Part shown: one piece after another, positions 34,218-40,233 of the stretch
How the letters are laid out: every line of letters starts with the position of its first letter
Numbering within the stretch: the stretch's first letter is position 1
Source: Gemmatimonadales bacterium
GTDB lineage: Bacteria; Gemmatimonadota; Gemmatimonadetes; Gemmatimonadales; GWC2-71-9
DNA: 40,233 nucleotides
NCBI GenBank assembly: GCA_011772755.1
Contig: WVYX01000016.1
Span: forward strand, 1-40,233
Direction of reading: 5' to 3'
The notes under the pieces: generated by a model
The model's database searches: none
What the model saw: the letters and a program-made list of their open reading frames with translations, nothing else
What the model was told of the DNA's origin: nothing
Made by a program: the position numbers and the translations under genes

Positions 34218-34453
34218 CGCAGGTCCTCCAGCGAACAGTACGGTACACGGCCGTCGATGATGCGACGTCCGAACGCGTGGCACCCGCGAATGGCTGCCTG
34301 CTCGGTCTGGAACGTCTTAGGTCCGCTGAACGCGCGCTGCTTCGTGCGGTACGCGATCACGAGATCCAGGGTCCATTGCCGGCTGCCGCGGATCTGGAAC
34401 GTGCGGGGGGTGATAGTCCATCCGCGATAGGTGAGGGAGTTCACCGGAGGCAT
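34214..34453 (-). CDS. small unknown protein A (paralogue of D)
   Basis: 79 residues from ATG 34453, overlapping the end of gene E by 13 bases. Reads SLTYRGWTITPRTFQIRG, WTLDLVIAYRTKQ and CHAFGRRIIDGRVPY. The same GW/GY-x-I-x-P, WTL and AFGRR(I/V)DG pattern occurs in gene D, so one operon encodes two versions of this unassigned domain. Soluble; no catalytic motif apparent. Confidence 0.7.
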   Translation of the reverse strand: MPPVNSLTYRGWTITPRTFQIRGSRQWTLDLVIAYRTKQRAFSGPKTFQTEQAAIRGCHAFGRRIIDGRVPYCSLEDLR

Positions 34454-34830
34454 CGCGACATCGGCAGGAGGTCCAAGGTCACGAGCGCGCACTCATAGCG
34501 CGAGCCCGCCCTCCGCAACCGCATGAACAGGTGCTCCAGGCTCGGCAGTGACCAGACCGTGGCGTGGGTGGTTCCCGCCACCTGCCAACGGTCCCCTTGT
34601 GTATGCCCCACGCGGTCGGTCGTGCGCACGAATCCCGCGAAAGGTGTGTAGCGCAGGAAGTCCATCAGGCCGAGGGCCATGCGCTGGGTGGGGCAGTGGA
34701 AGACGAACGTGAACTGCTGCGGCAGCCGCAGTATGTCGGCGGCCAACAGATCGAGCCAGTAGCGGCGGGCCTTGACCAGCGAACCTGTTGAAGCGCCGTC
34801 CTGATACTCGTCGGGCAGCGCGGCGCTCAC
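34441..34830 (-). CDS. small unknown protein E, possibly RraB-like
   Basis: About 129 residues from GTG 34830, the only usual start in the conserved part of a much longer open frame (to 35334) that has no other coding character. Contains LPQQFTFVFHCPTQRMALGL, then FVRTTDRVGHTQGDRWQVAG and SLEHLFMRLRRAGSRYECA. The alternating strand/helix pattern and the W-x-V after a basic stretch resemble RNase E inhibitor RraB-type folds, but only weakly. First gene of the operon, behind a hairpin leader. Confidence 0.55.
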   Translation of the reverse strand: MSAALPDEYQDGASTGSLVKARRYWLDLLAADILRLPQQFTFVFHCPTQRMALGLMDFLRYTPFAGFVRTTDRVGHTQGDRWQVAGTTHATVWSLPSLEHLFMRLRRAGSRYECALVTLDLLPMSRCLR

Positions 34831-34903
34831 GCGGCCGTCCGCCCGACGAACCTGGGAACGGCGGCCGCTTCGGTCTCGGCACCGCAGGTGCGACCATAAA
34901 GCA

Positions 34904-34987
34904 TCAGGGGCAGGGCGCTTCTCCTCGCAAAAGAAAGAAGCGGGATCGCCGCCTGCGGCGCATTCCCGCTTTAGGATCGGTGTCCAT
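34904..34987 (-). CDS. possible 27-codon leader peptide with Arg run
   Basis: ATG 34987 opens MDTDPKAGMRRRRRSRFFLL, then RGEAPCP and stop. Five Arg codons lie inside the strong hairpin at 34938-34971. The stop is about 74 bases before gene E. It may be a regulatory leader or chance. Confidence 0.3.
   Translation of the reverse strand: MDTDPKAGMRRRRRSRFFLLRGEAPCP
34938..34971 (-). terminator. strong hairpin with U-run in the leader of the five-gene operon
   Basis: On the minus strand AAGCGGGA..GCCGC..GCGGC..TCCCGCTT forms a long two-part stem followed by CTTTCTTTT, the form of an intrinsic terminator. No complete leftward gene ends here, so it sits in the operon leader and could attenuate it. 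Confidence 0.65.
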
Positions 34988-35327
34988 GGGGCGACACGCC
35001 ACGTCACCCGGCTATGAAGCTTAGTCGGTGGCAGTCCCCCTGTCAAACGCGCTGACCGATGGCGGGACGCACCAAGCGCGGCCCATTCCTTTTCCGCACC
35101 GGCTCGACTATCTTGTGAGCAAGCCAAGAGGCGTTCATCGAAGCGCCACAGACAAACGCAACGGAATTGCAGGGGAACCGGCAACTGACGCGGTTCCCCT
35201 TTCTCTTGGTAGAACGCCGCACGATGCGGCACTCCACCGCGGGGACACATCCGCGGACAACACGATGGACGATCGGCCAGTGCGGACACTCCGGACTCCG
35301 ACGTGCATCGAACACAGAGGAGCAGGT
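34988..35327. other. divergent intergenic region with leader of the cold-shock gene
   Basis: About 340 bp between the leftward operon and the rightward cold-shock gene. It holds the hairpin at 35171-35200 and otherwise no recognisable gene; long 5' leaders are usual for cold-shock genes. Confidence 0.5.
35171..35207 (+). terminator. isolated terminator-like hairpin upstream of the cold-shock gene
   Basis: AGGGGAACCG and CGGTTCCCCT form a perfect ten-bp stem with a ten-base loop, followed by TTCTCTT. No rightward gene ends here, so it may terminate a small RNA or act in the cold-shock leader. Confidence 0.6.
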
Positions 35328-35540
35328 ATGTCACGTATCACTGGCAAGGTGAAGTGGTTCAACGATCAGAAGGGCTTTGGCTTCATCACGCCCGACAATG
35401 GCGAAAAGGACTGCTTCGTCCACCATTCGGCGATCCAGGCGACGGGCTTCAAGACGCTCGGAGAAGGCGACGCCGTGGAGTTCGACGTGGTTCAGGGTGA
35501 CAAGGGTCCCGCCGCGGAGAACGTCTCCAAGATCGGCTAG
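35328..35540 (+). CDS. cold-shock domain protein (CspA family)
   Basis: 70 residues from ATG 35328 with GAGGAG six bases upstream. A single cold-shock domain: RNP1 is KGFGFI (15-20) and RNP2 is CFVHHS (29-34), after the usual GKVKWFN start. Length and composition match CspA-type RNA chaperones that melt mRNA structure. RNP2 has Cys for the usual Val/Ile and His for Phe. It has a possible structured leader (35171-35207) and its own terminator at 35569-35602, so it is monocistronic. Confidence 0.95.
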   Translation: MSRITGKVKWFNDQKGFGFITPDNGEKDCFVHHSAIQATGFKTLGEGDAVEFDVVQGDKGPAAENVSKIG

Positions 35541-35568
35541 TCGCACTGCGTAGCACTGCAGGCGATGG

Positions 35569-35602
35569 AAAGGGGTCGCATCGAGGAATTGCGGCCCCTT
35601 TT
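35569..35602 (+). terminator. intrinsic terminator of the cold-shock gene
   Basis: AAAGGGG-T-CGCA, loop, TGCG-G-CCCCTTTT: a strong stem directly followed by T residues, 28 bases after the stop codon. Confidence 0.85.
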
Positions 35603-35705
35603 ACCGTCGTGCCGTCTAGGGCGGCAAGATACCGTTTCAGCAACACCAGCGCTGGCCGGGCACCCTCAGCGGGCGGTTCTGGGTCCTAGGGTGTTTGGTC
35701 CAAGG

Positions 35706-35881
35706 GCTCACTTTCTCTTTTCAAAGCGCCACTCCCCCAATCTCTCCTCCGACTTCTTGAGCGCTGTCACAGGCCGCGAAGACAAGGACTCGAGACCATG
35801 CTGCGTGGAGTGCCACCCAGTCTGCACTCAGGAAATGGCGTTATGTGGTTACTTCGCAGCATACTATCAGCTAGCCAGATG
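35706..35881. repeat. about 170-bp dispersed palindromic element, copy 2
   Basis: Aligns over its length with 32269-32442. The internal inverted repeat ATGCTGCG (35798-35805) / CGCAGCAT (35855-35862) is kept exactly. It lies directly upstream of the membrane-protein gene, as copy 1 lies upstream of the methyltransferase gene. Confidence 0.72.
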
Positions 35882-35918
35882 CAGAAGTCATGGAAACCTG
35901 AGGAAGGGTAGGTGTCCA

Positions 35919-36563
35919 ATGACACGGAGCGAGGACCTTGCGAGCTTTGTCAAGGATGCGCTGACCCGAGGTGTGCCACGTACGGAGATTGAGAGCATTC
36001 TACTCCAATCTGGATGGAGCAAGAGACAGGTGAATGACGCACTCGCCTCCTTCGCGGACGTGACGTTCCCAATCCCTGTCCCAAAACCGCGGCCTTACAC
36101 GGATGCGCGGGAGGCGTTCCTGTACGGTCTGCTCTTCCTTGCCCTTGCCCTGAGTGCATACCACTTGGGGATGTTGATATTCGGTTTCATAGAGAACGCG
36201 TTTCCATTGACGGAAAGCGAAGCCAGTTTGCGGGAATCCACGCGGTGGCCGATCTCAGTGCTCGTCGTCGCGCTGCCGGTCTATTTCTATGTCTCACGAT
36301 TGGTCAACCGGGAACTCCGTTTGGATCCGAGCAAGCGTGCTTCGAAGAGTCGCAGCCAGATGACCTACTTCACTCTCTTTGTGTGCGCTTCTGTGGTGAT
36401 TGGCATTCTTGCCGGTCTGGTTTACAGCTTTCTGGGTGGTGAGCTCACGATACGATTCGTCCTGAAGTCGCTCACGGCCGCCGCCATTGCGGCCGGCATT
36501 TTCGGCTACTACCTGAGGGATCTGCGGATTGAACGCGCCGAGGCCGCGCGATCCGGACCCTGA
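35919..36563 (+). CDS. DUF5671-like four-helix membrane protein
   Basis: 214 residues from ATG 35919 (AGGAAGGGTAGG upstream). An N-terminal soluble helical segment (LASFVKDALTRGVPRTEIES, ILLQSGWSKRQVNDAL) is followed by about four membrane helices (FLYGLLFLALALSAYHLGML; ISVLVVALPVYFYVSRL; FTLFVCASVVIGILAGLVYS; LTAAAIAAGIFGYYL). The helices and the SAYHLG segment resemble DUF5671 proteins. No known activity. The 98-base gap to the next gene lacks a terminator, so cotranscription with the hydrolase is possible. Confidence 0.75.
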   Translation: MTRSEDLASFVKDALTRGVPRTEIESILLQSGWSKRQVNDALASFADVTFPIPVPKPRPYTDAREAFLYGLLFLALALSAYHLGMLIFGFIENAFPLTESEASLRESTRWPISVLVVALPVYFYVSRLVNRELRLDPSKRASKSRSQMTYFTLFVCASVVIGILAGLVYSFLGGELTIRFVLKSLTAAAIAAGIFGYYLRDLRIERAEAARSGP

Positions 36564-36660
36564 GGGCGGGCCTCGCCGACAGGGAGCGCCCGAGACCCCG
36601 CCAGCACCCCTCAGCTCGCTCGTGCATATAGTTTACGCTCGTCTGACGGAGGACCTACTC

Positions 36661-38241
36661 ATGCGGTGCATATCAATGCCCAAAGCCGGCCGTCCCTTAG
36701 CCCACCTATCGGTGGCCGTCGTCATCCTCCTGAGCGCCGCCCTTGCCGCCGTGCCGGCGGTCGCCCAAGAGGCAGTCTATCCGGGCGAAGAGTGGGAGTA
36801 CGTGTGGCGGGACGCCCGGGCCCTGCAGGCATACGGCTGGTCGCGGCCGGAACTCAGCCGTGCCTGGCGGTTCATCCGAGACAGCTCCAAAACCACGGGC
36901 CTCATGGTGATCGACCGAGGCCGCGTGATCCTCGAGTTTGGCGACGTGGAGGGGCTGTCCTACGTGGCCTCGGTGCGAAAGAGCATCCTGGCCATGCTGT
37001 ACGGGCGGTACGTCGAGGACGGGACGATCGATCTGGAGAAGACGCTGGCGCAGTTGGGAATGGACGACGTCGGTGGTCTGTTGGACATCGAGAAGCAGGC
37101 AACGATTCACCACCTCATCACCGCCCGTTCCGGCGTGTACCACCCGGCCTCCAATAGCGGAGACAACCTGGCTGATGCCCCGGAGCGGGGATCCCAGCGG
37201 CCGGGTGAATACATGCTGTACAGCAACTGGGACTTCAACGCGGCAGGAGCGGTCTTCGAGCAGGAGACCGGAGTGAACATCTACGATGCGCTCGAGGAGC
37301 AGTTGGCCATCCCACTTCAGTTCCAGGACTGGGACCGCTCCGCGCAGCGGAAGAGCGGCAACCTGGAGATCTCGAGAAACCCCGCGTATCACATGTGGCT
37401 CTCCACCCGCGACATGGCCAGGATCGGGTACCTCATGCTCCGGGAAGGCCGCTGGGGTGATGAGCACGTCATCTCTCGGGACTGGGCGCGGCGCATCTCC
37501 AGCGTCGTCACACCGCTCGACGGGATGAACCCGGTGTGGCGACGGGACGGCTCTCTTGGTTACGGCTACATGTGGTGGATCTGGGACGGTCCCAACGCCG
37601 TCGGTCCGTTCGAGGGAGCGTATCAGGCGAGTGGCGCGTGGGGTCAGTGGATTATCGTGATGCCGGTGCTGGACCTGGTGATTGCCCACAAGACGAACGC
37701 GGTGTACCGGCGGAGCACCAGTGGTGCAACCCGGCAACGGCTCATCGACTTGCTGTTGGATGCCAAGCTGGACGCCGATGGGAAGCCCTATCCGTGGCGT
37801 GCGGAGGTGGCTGCCGGCGTCTTGAACGGTGCAGACTCTCTGGTGACGCACACCGACCGCTACAGTCTCGCGAGTGCGTTGGCCCACCGTGCCATCGCGA
37901 TCGACAGCACGGAGGGTACACTGCTCCGAGCGCTGGGCGTCTTCAAGCGCATCACACAGCTCGACCCGCAGAGCATATACGCTCTATATGCGGTGGGTCG
38001 GACGGCGTTGCTGGCGAACACCGATCTCGATCTCGCGGTCCGCTCGTTCAAGCAATATCTGGAACACGAGCAGCAACCGGAAATCCCGTCCCATGCCGCT
38101 GCGCGCTGGCGACTGGGAATGGTCTACGAGCTGCAGGGCAGGATCGAGGAGGCGAGGGCTGAGTACGAAGCTGCCTTGAGGCTCGATCCCAGCTTTGCGC
38201 GGGCCGGAGAGGCGCTTGGAAAGCTGCTACCCAAGCGGTGA
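36661..38241 (+). CDS. exported serine hydrolase with C-terminal TPR repeats (second copy)
   Basis: 526 residues from ATG 36661 with GGAGG eight bases upstream; longer readings into the preceding gene are unlikely. A signal peptide (VAVVILLSAALAAVPAVAQ) precedes a beta-lactamase-fold domain with SxxK in YVASVRKSILAMLYGRY and Y-x-N in YMLYSNWDFNAAG. A WWIWDG segment lies near the active-site third motif. The C-terminal 130 residues are TPR-like (ALYAVGRTALLANTDLDLAV; RLGMVYELQGRIEEARAEY). Shares SVRKS, the NWDFN box and domain order with 28696-30513, so the two are paralogues. Substrate unknown. Confidence 0.88.
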   Translation: MRCISMPKAGRPLAHLSVAVVILLSAALAAVPAVAQEAVYPGEEWEYVWRDARALQAYGWSRPELSRAWRFIRDSSKTTGLMVIDRGRVILEFGDVEGLSYVASVRKSILAMLYGRYVEDGTIDLEKTLAQLGMDDVGGLLDIEKQATIHHLITARSGVYHPASNSGDNLADAPERGSQRPGEYMLYSNWDFNAAGAVFEQETGVNIYDALEEQLAIPLQFQDWDRSAQRKSGNLEISRNPAYHMWLSTRDMARIGYLMLREGRWGDEHVISRDWARRISSVVTPLDGMNPVWRRDGSLGYGYMWWIWDGPNAVGPFEGAYQASGAWGQWIIVMPVLDLVIAHKTNAVYRRSTSGATRQRLIDLLLDAKLDADGKPYPWRAEVAAGVLNGADSLVTHTDRYSLASALAHRAIAIDSTEGTLLRALGVFKRITQLDPQSIYALYAVGRTALLANTDLDLAVRSFKQYLEHEQQPEIPSHAAARWRLGMVYELQGRIEEARAEYEAALRLDPSFARAGEALGKLLPKR

Positions 38242-38280
38242 GCTGGCGAGTGTGATTTCTGGCCCCTGATTATGAGGTTA

Positions 38281-38367
38281 TGGGTCCTGGGTATTGGGTC
38301 CTAGGGTGGCCGAGCTGCTCGAGTCTTTGGACGGCGGTTCACCCTAGGACCTAATCCAGAGGACCCA
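38281..38367. repeat. long imperfect hairpin of GGGTCCTAGGGTG words
   Basis: Left arm 38281-38308 and right arm 38340-38367 (28 bases each) match at 24 positions when the right is reverse-complemented, ending in a perfect GGTCCTAGGGTG / CACCCTAGGACC. A 31-base loop. Ends 11 bases before the next gene's first possible start. Confidence 0.75.
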
Positions 38368-38378
38368 AGACCTTCCTC

Positions 38379-39632
38379 ATGGGCGTCCCAGAGCTGAGCG
38401 CGCGGAAAGGTGTCCGGGTTGCCATGGACTGGATGACGCGCTCACCGCTCCGATCCTTCGTCTTCATCTTCCTCCTCTCCCTAGCGGTGCGCGGTTACTT
38501 CCTTACCAAGGTTCCGCACCAGTACATACTGCCGCACACCCGGTGGGAGATGGAAGCAGTGGCGTTCTCGCTCGCCCAGCGCGGTGAGTTCGCGGACCCG
38601 TACCTCCTGCCCACCGGCGCGACGGCGCATCTGCCACCCATCATGCCGGCTGTTCTTGCTCTGATCTGGACGCTGTTCGGGATGGGGCTCACCGCGGGGT
38701 ATGCGGCCTGGTTGTTCAGGATCGCCACCCAAGCGGCGATGTATGGGCTGCTCCCCTGGTTTGCCGGGAAGCTCGGGCTCGGAAAACCAGCCGGGGTACT
38801 CGCCGGTCTCGCCGGCGCCCTGTGGGCGGAGTGGCCCGGACACGGCGAGGCGCTCACGGCCATTGCAATGGGCCTGCTCCTAGTGGCGTTCCTGCGACGT
38901 TGGACGATGGGGCTCGGCACCCTCTCCGGCTCGCTGCTGCTCGGCGTCGCGGCCGGCGCGGCCTTCCACCTGCAACCGGCGCTGCTGCCGCTGGCGCTGG
39001 GCTGCATGGCCTTCGAGCTGTGGTGGAGCCGCCATCGGCGGAAGTGGGTCCGATCGGCGGTGATGGCGTTAGGCGTGGTGCTCGCCTGCCTCCCCTGGGG
39101 CTGGCGCAACTACCGGACCTTCGACGCGGTCTTCTTCATCCGCAGCAACCTCGGGCTGGAGCTGCGTATGGGGAACCACGAGGGCGCAGCCGCTGCGATG
39201 GAAGTGATGGACGTGCGGCAGGAGCACCGCCATCCGCGTACGCACGAAGCGGAGGCGCGCGCGGTCCAGGAGCTGGGCGAGGTGGCGTACATGCGGCGGG
39301 CGGGGCGCGAGGCGCTGGAATGGATCAAGACACACCCAGCCGCGTTTCTCAGCTTGACGGCGCAACGCGTGGCCCACTTCTGGGTGGGACCGCTGTACGA
39401 CCCGCTGCCGGCCTCGGCGGTGAGCCTCCTCACCGTTCTTGCACTGGTGGGCGCGATCCGATTCCTGCCGGTGCTGGCGATACCACAGCGGGCGGCACTC
39501 CTGATTCCCCTGGCGACCTACCCGCTCATCTATTACATCGTCGCCTACATGCCCCGGTACAGAGTGCCCCTGAACTGGATCGTGCTCATGTTCGCGGGCG
39601 CCGAGGTGTGGCACTGGATCAGGCAGCGATGA
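38379..39632 (+). CDS. GT-C fold membrane glycosyltransferase-like protein
   Basis: 417 residues from ATG 38379; ATG 38424 (MDWMTRSPLRS) is an equally good start. Multiple membrane helices (FVFIFLLSLAVRGYFL; MPAVLALIWTLFGMGL; GVLAGLAGALWAE; LLIPLATYPLIYYIVAY) alternate with the periplasmic loop GEFADPYLLPTGATAHLPPI, a pattern seen in family 39/83-type lipid-linked sugar transferases. A soluble insert of about 80 residues (MGNHEGAAAAMEVMDVRQEH) follows helix seven or so. It would move a sugar from a polyprenyl carrier to an acceptor in the envelope. Acceptor unknown; no other glycan gene is adjacent. Confidence 0.75.
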   Translation: MGVPELSARKGVRVAMDWMTRSPLRSFVFIFLLSLAVRGYFLTKVPHQYILPHTRWEMEAVAFSLAQRGEFADPYLLPTGATAHLPPIMPAVLALIWTLFGMGLTAGYAAWLFRIATQAAMYGLLPWFAGKLGLGKPAGVLAGLAGALWAEWPGHGEALTAIAMGLLLVAFLRRWTMGLGTLSGSLLLGVAAGAAFHLQPALLPLALGCMAFELWWSRHRRKWVRSAVMALGVVLACLPWGWRNYRTFDAVFFIRSNLGLELRMGNHEGAAAAMEVMDVRQEHRHPRTHEAEARAVQELGEVAYMRRAGREALEWIKTHPAAFLSLTAQRVAHFWVGPLYDPLPASAVSLLTVLALVGAIRFLPVLAIPQRAALLIPLATYPLIYYIVAYMPRYRVPLNWIVLMFAGAEVWHWIRQR

Positions 39633-39646
39633 ATGGGCCTCCGTGT

Positions 39647-39708
39647 GAGGTGCCCGGTTCGGGGTATGAGGTGCGAGGGAACTGCTGGGGCCCCGAACCC
39701 GGAACCTC
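39647..39708. repeat. hairpin of GAGGT-CCGG-TTCGGGG words upstream of the second kinase gene
   Basis: GAGGTGCCCGGTTCGGGG (39647-39664) pairs with CCCCGAACCCGGAACCTC (39691-39708) with two mismatches; extra GAGGTGCGAGG and CCTC words lie inside and outside. Similar design to the hairpins at 19781 and 38281. Confidence 0.7.
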
Positions 39709-39788
39709 GTCGAGTCCTCCACTCGCGACCACCGCCGAAAAGTGAGTAGGCCCCTCCCCTTTTTGGGGTAGCCGCACACCGCATGGAA

Positions 39789-39829
39789 CCGTAAAGTAGC
39801 GCTGTACACGCGTGGGGTGCTGCGGGGTG
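39789..39829 (+). promoter_or_regulatory. start-proximal block shared with the first kinase gene
   Basis: The same CCGTA-N2-GTAGC-N3-GTAC / CGTG / GGGTGGAAG pattern as 20067-20107, aligned without gaps and including both in-frame GTG codons (39812 and 39827). Confidence 0.5.
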
Positions 39830-40233
39830 GAAGACGTCATTGGACGCCTCAAGTCTGCACTGGCCGACCGCTACACCATCGAGCGCGAGTTGGGTGGCGG
39901 TGGGATGGCCACGGTCTATCTCGCTGAGGACCTCAAACACCACCGCCACGTTGCCATCAAAGTCCTGAAGCCCGAGCTCGCTGCCGCCCTCGGCCCTGAG
40001 CGGTTCCTGCGCGAGATCGAGATCGCCGCCCAACTGAATCACCCGCACATCCTGCCACTGCTCGACTCCGGCGAGGCGGACGGCTTCCTCTACTATGTCA
40101 TGCCCTATGTGGAGGGCGAATCCCTCCGTCGGCGCATCAAACACGAGATTCAGCTTTCCATTGAGGAGGCACTGCGCATCACCCGGCAAGTGGCTTCAGC
40201 ACTCGAGTACGCCCATCGCCACCACGTGATCCA
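39827..40233 (+). CDS. Ser/Thr protein kinase, cut by the window end
   Basis: The first 135 residues of a PknB-type kinase, 5' complete and running off the window. It has the glycine loop ELGGGGMATVYLAED, the catalytic Lys in VAIKVLKPE (Lys45) and ERFLREIEIAAQLNHPHILP. The sequence stops just before the HRD loop (EYAHRHHVI). It is highly similar at DNA and protein level to the start of 20090-22477 (from VED-IGRLKSA to the YVEGES segment), so they are recent paralogues; glycine-loop residue 24 is Gly where the other has Arg. Whether it also carries TolB and TPR parts cannot be seen. Starts at GTG 39827 or 39812. Confidence 0.9.
   Translation, partial: MEDVIGRLKSALADRYTIERELGGGGMATVYLAEDLKHHRHVAIKVLKPELAAALGPERFLREIEIAAQLNHPHILPLLDSGEADGFLYYVMPYVEGESLRRRIKHEIQLSIEEALRITRQVASALEYAHRHHVI

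Larger units (their letters stand above)
35541..35918. other. gene-free region between the cold-shock and membrane-protein genes
   Basis: About 380 bp. Holds the terminator above, one GGGTCCTAGGGTG word (35681-35693) shared with the hairpin at 38281, and copy 2 of the 170-bp element (35706-35881). No gene is recognised. Confidence 0.6.

Noticed and set aside
34831-35334. N-terminal 168 codons of the longer frame ahead of gene E
   Set aside because: Crosses a terminator hairpin and the cold-shock leader, and has no coding character; only the part from GTG 34830 looks real.
36706-37887. 393-codon minus-strand open frame
   Set aside because: Antisense to the hydrolase-TPR gene.
1-40233. CRISPR array, rRNA or riboswitch
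   Set aside because: No regularly spaced repeats, conserved rRNA segments or known aptamer cores were seen on either strand by eye.

Overview
The window is GC-rich, densely coding bacterial chromosome. Two Ser/Thr kinase genes of one lineage-typical type, a pair of very large ADOP/MacB-like permeases, six-bladed-propeller and Big-domain lipoproteins and several beta-lactamase-fold serine hydrolases together suggest Gemmatimonadota. That placement is inference from gene families; there is no rRNA or complete marker gene. No phage, CRISPR array, rRNA or intact tRNA was seen.

Layout. 1-4.8 kb is a mobile-element scar zone: a tyrosine-recombinase C-terminal stub, a Tat-exported Gfo/Idh/MocA oxidoreductase, and a Tat-exported DegT-type aminotransferase of lower GC lying between two inverted, decayed IS6-family copies. 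4.9-10.3 kb holds two ADOP permeases. 10.5-13.4 kb is a second scar zone, with a recombinase stub, a MopE/choice-of-anchor-like lipoprotein between two near-identical hairpins, a chimeric lipoprotein/beta-barrel relic and a frameshifted IS91-like transposase tail. 13.4-17.8 kb is an operon read right to left: TonB-dependent receptor, ECF sigma factor, anti-sigma factor, Big2 lipoprotein. 18.3-23.7 kb carries a propeller lipoprotein, a kinase-TolB-TPR receptor and a secreted HExxH metallopeptidase.

24-26 kb is a divergent control region. A wHTH/nucleotidyltransferase pair (AbiE-like toxin-antitoxin candidate) faces a GntR/FCD regulator, and a palindrome lies in front of each. The GntR gene is followed by a serine hydrolase lipoprotein. 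27.6-31.6 kb has a DGC zinc-binding protein, a hydrolase-TPR protein, a PspB-like membrane protein, a 3' fragment of a class II (tRNA-Leu-like) tRNA and a lipoprotein. 31.7-33.3 kb has a GNAT acetyltransferase and a methyltransferase. 33.5-34.8 kb is a compact leftward operon of five overlapping small genes, two of them paralogous, with no recognised function. 35.3-39.6 kb has a cold-shock protein, a DUF5671-like membrane protein, a second hydrolase-TPR protein and a GT-C membrane glycosyltransferase. A second kinase gene, close to the first, runs off the right edge.

Intergenic DNA is rich in structured repeats: a CCCTGGCGGGGCAAC module in four places, a roughly 170-bp palindromic element in two, and long hairpins built from short purine-rich words. 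The least described parts are the five-gene small-protein operon with its hairpin leader, the palindrome-controlled nucleotidyltransferase pair, and these repeats.
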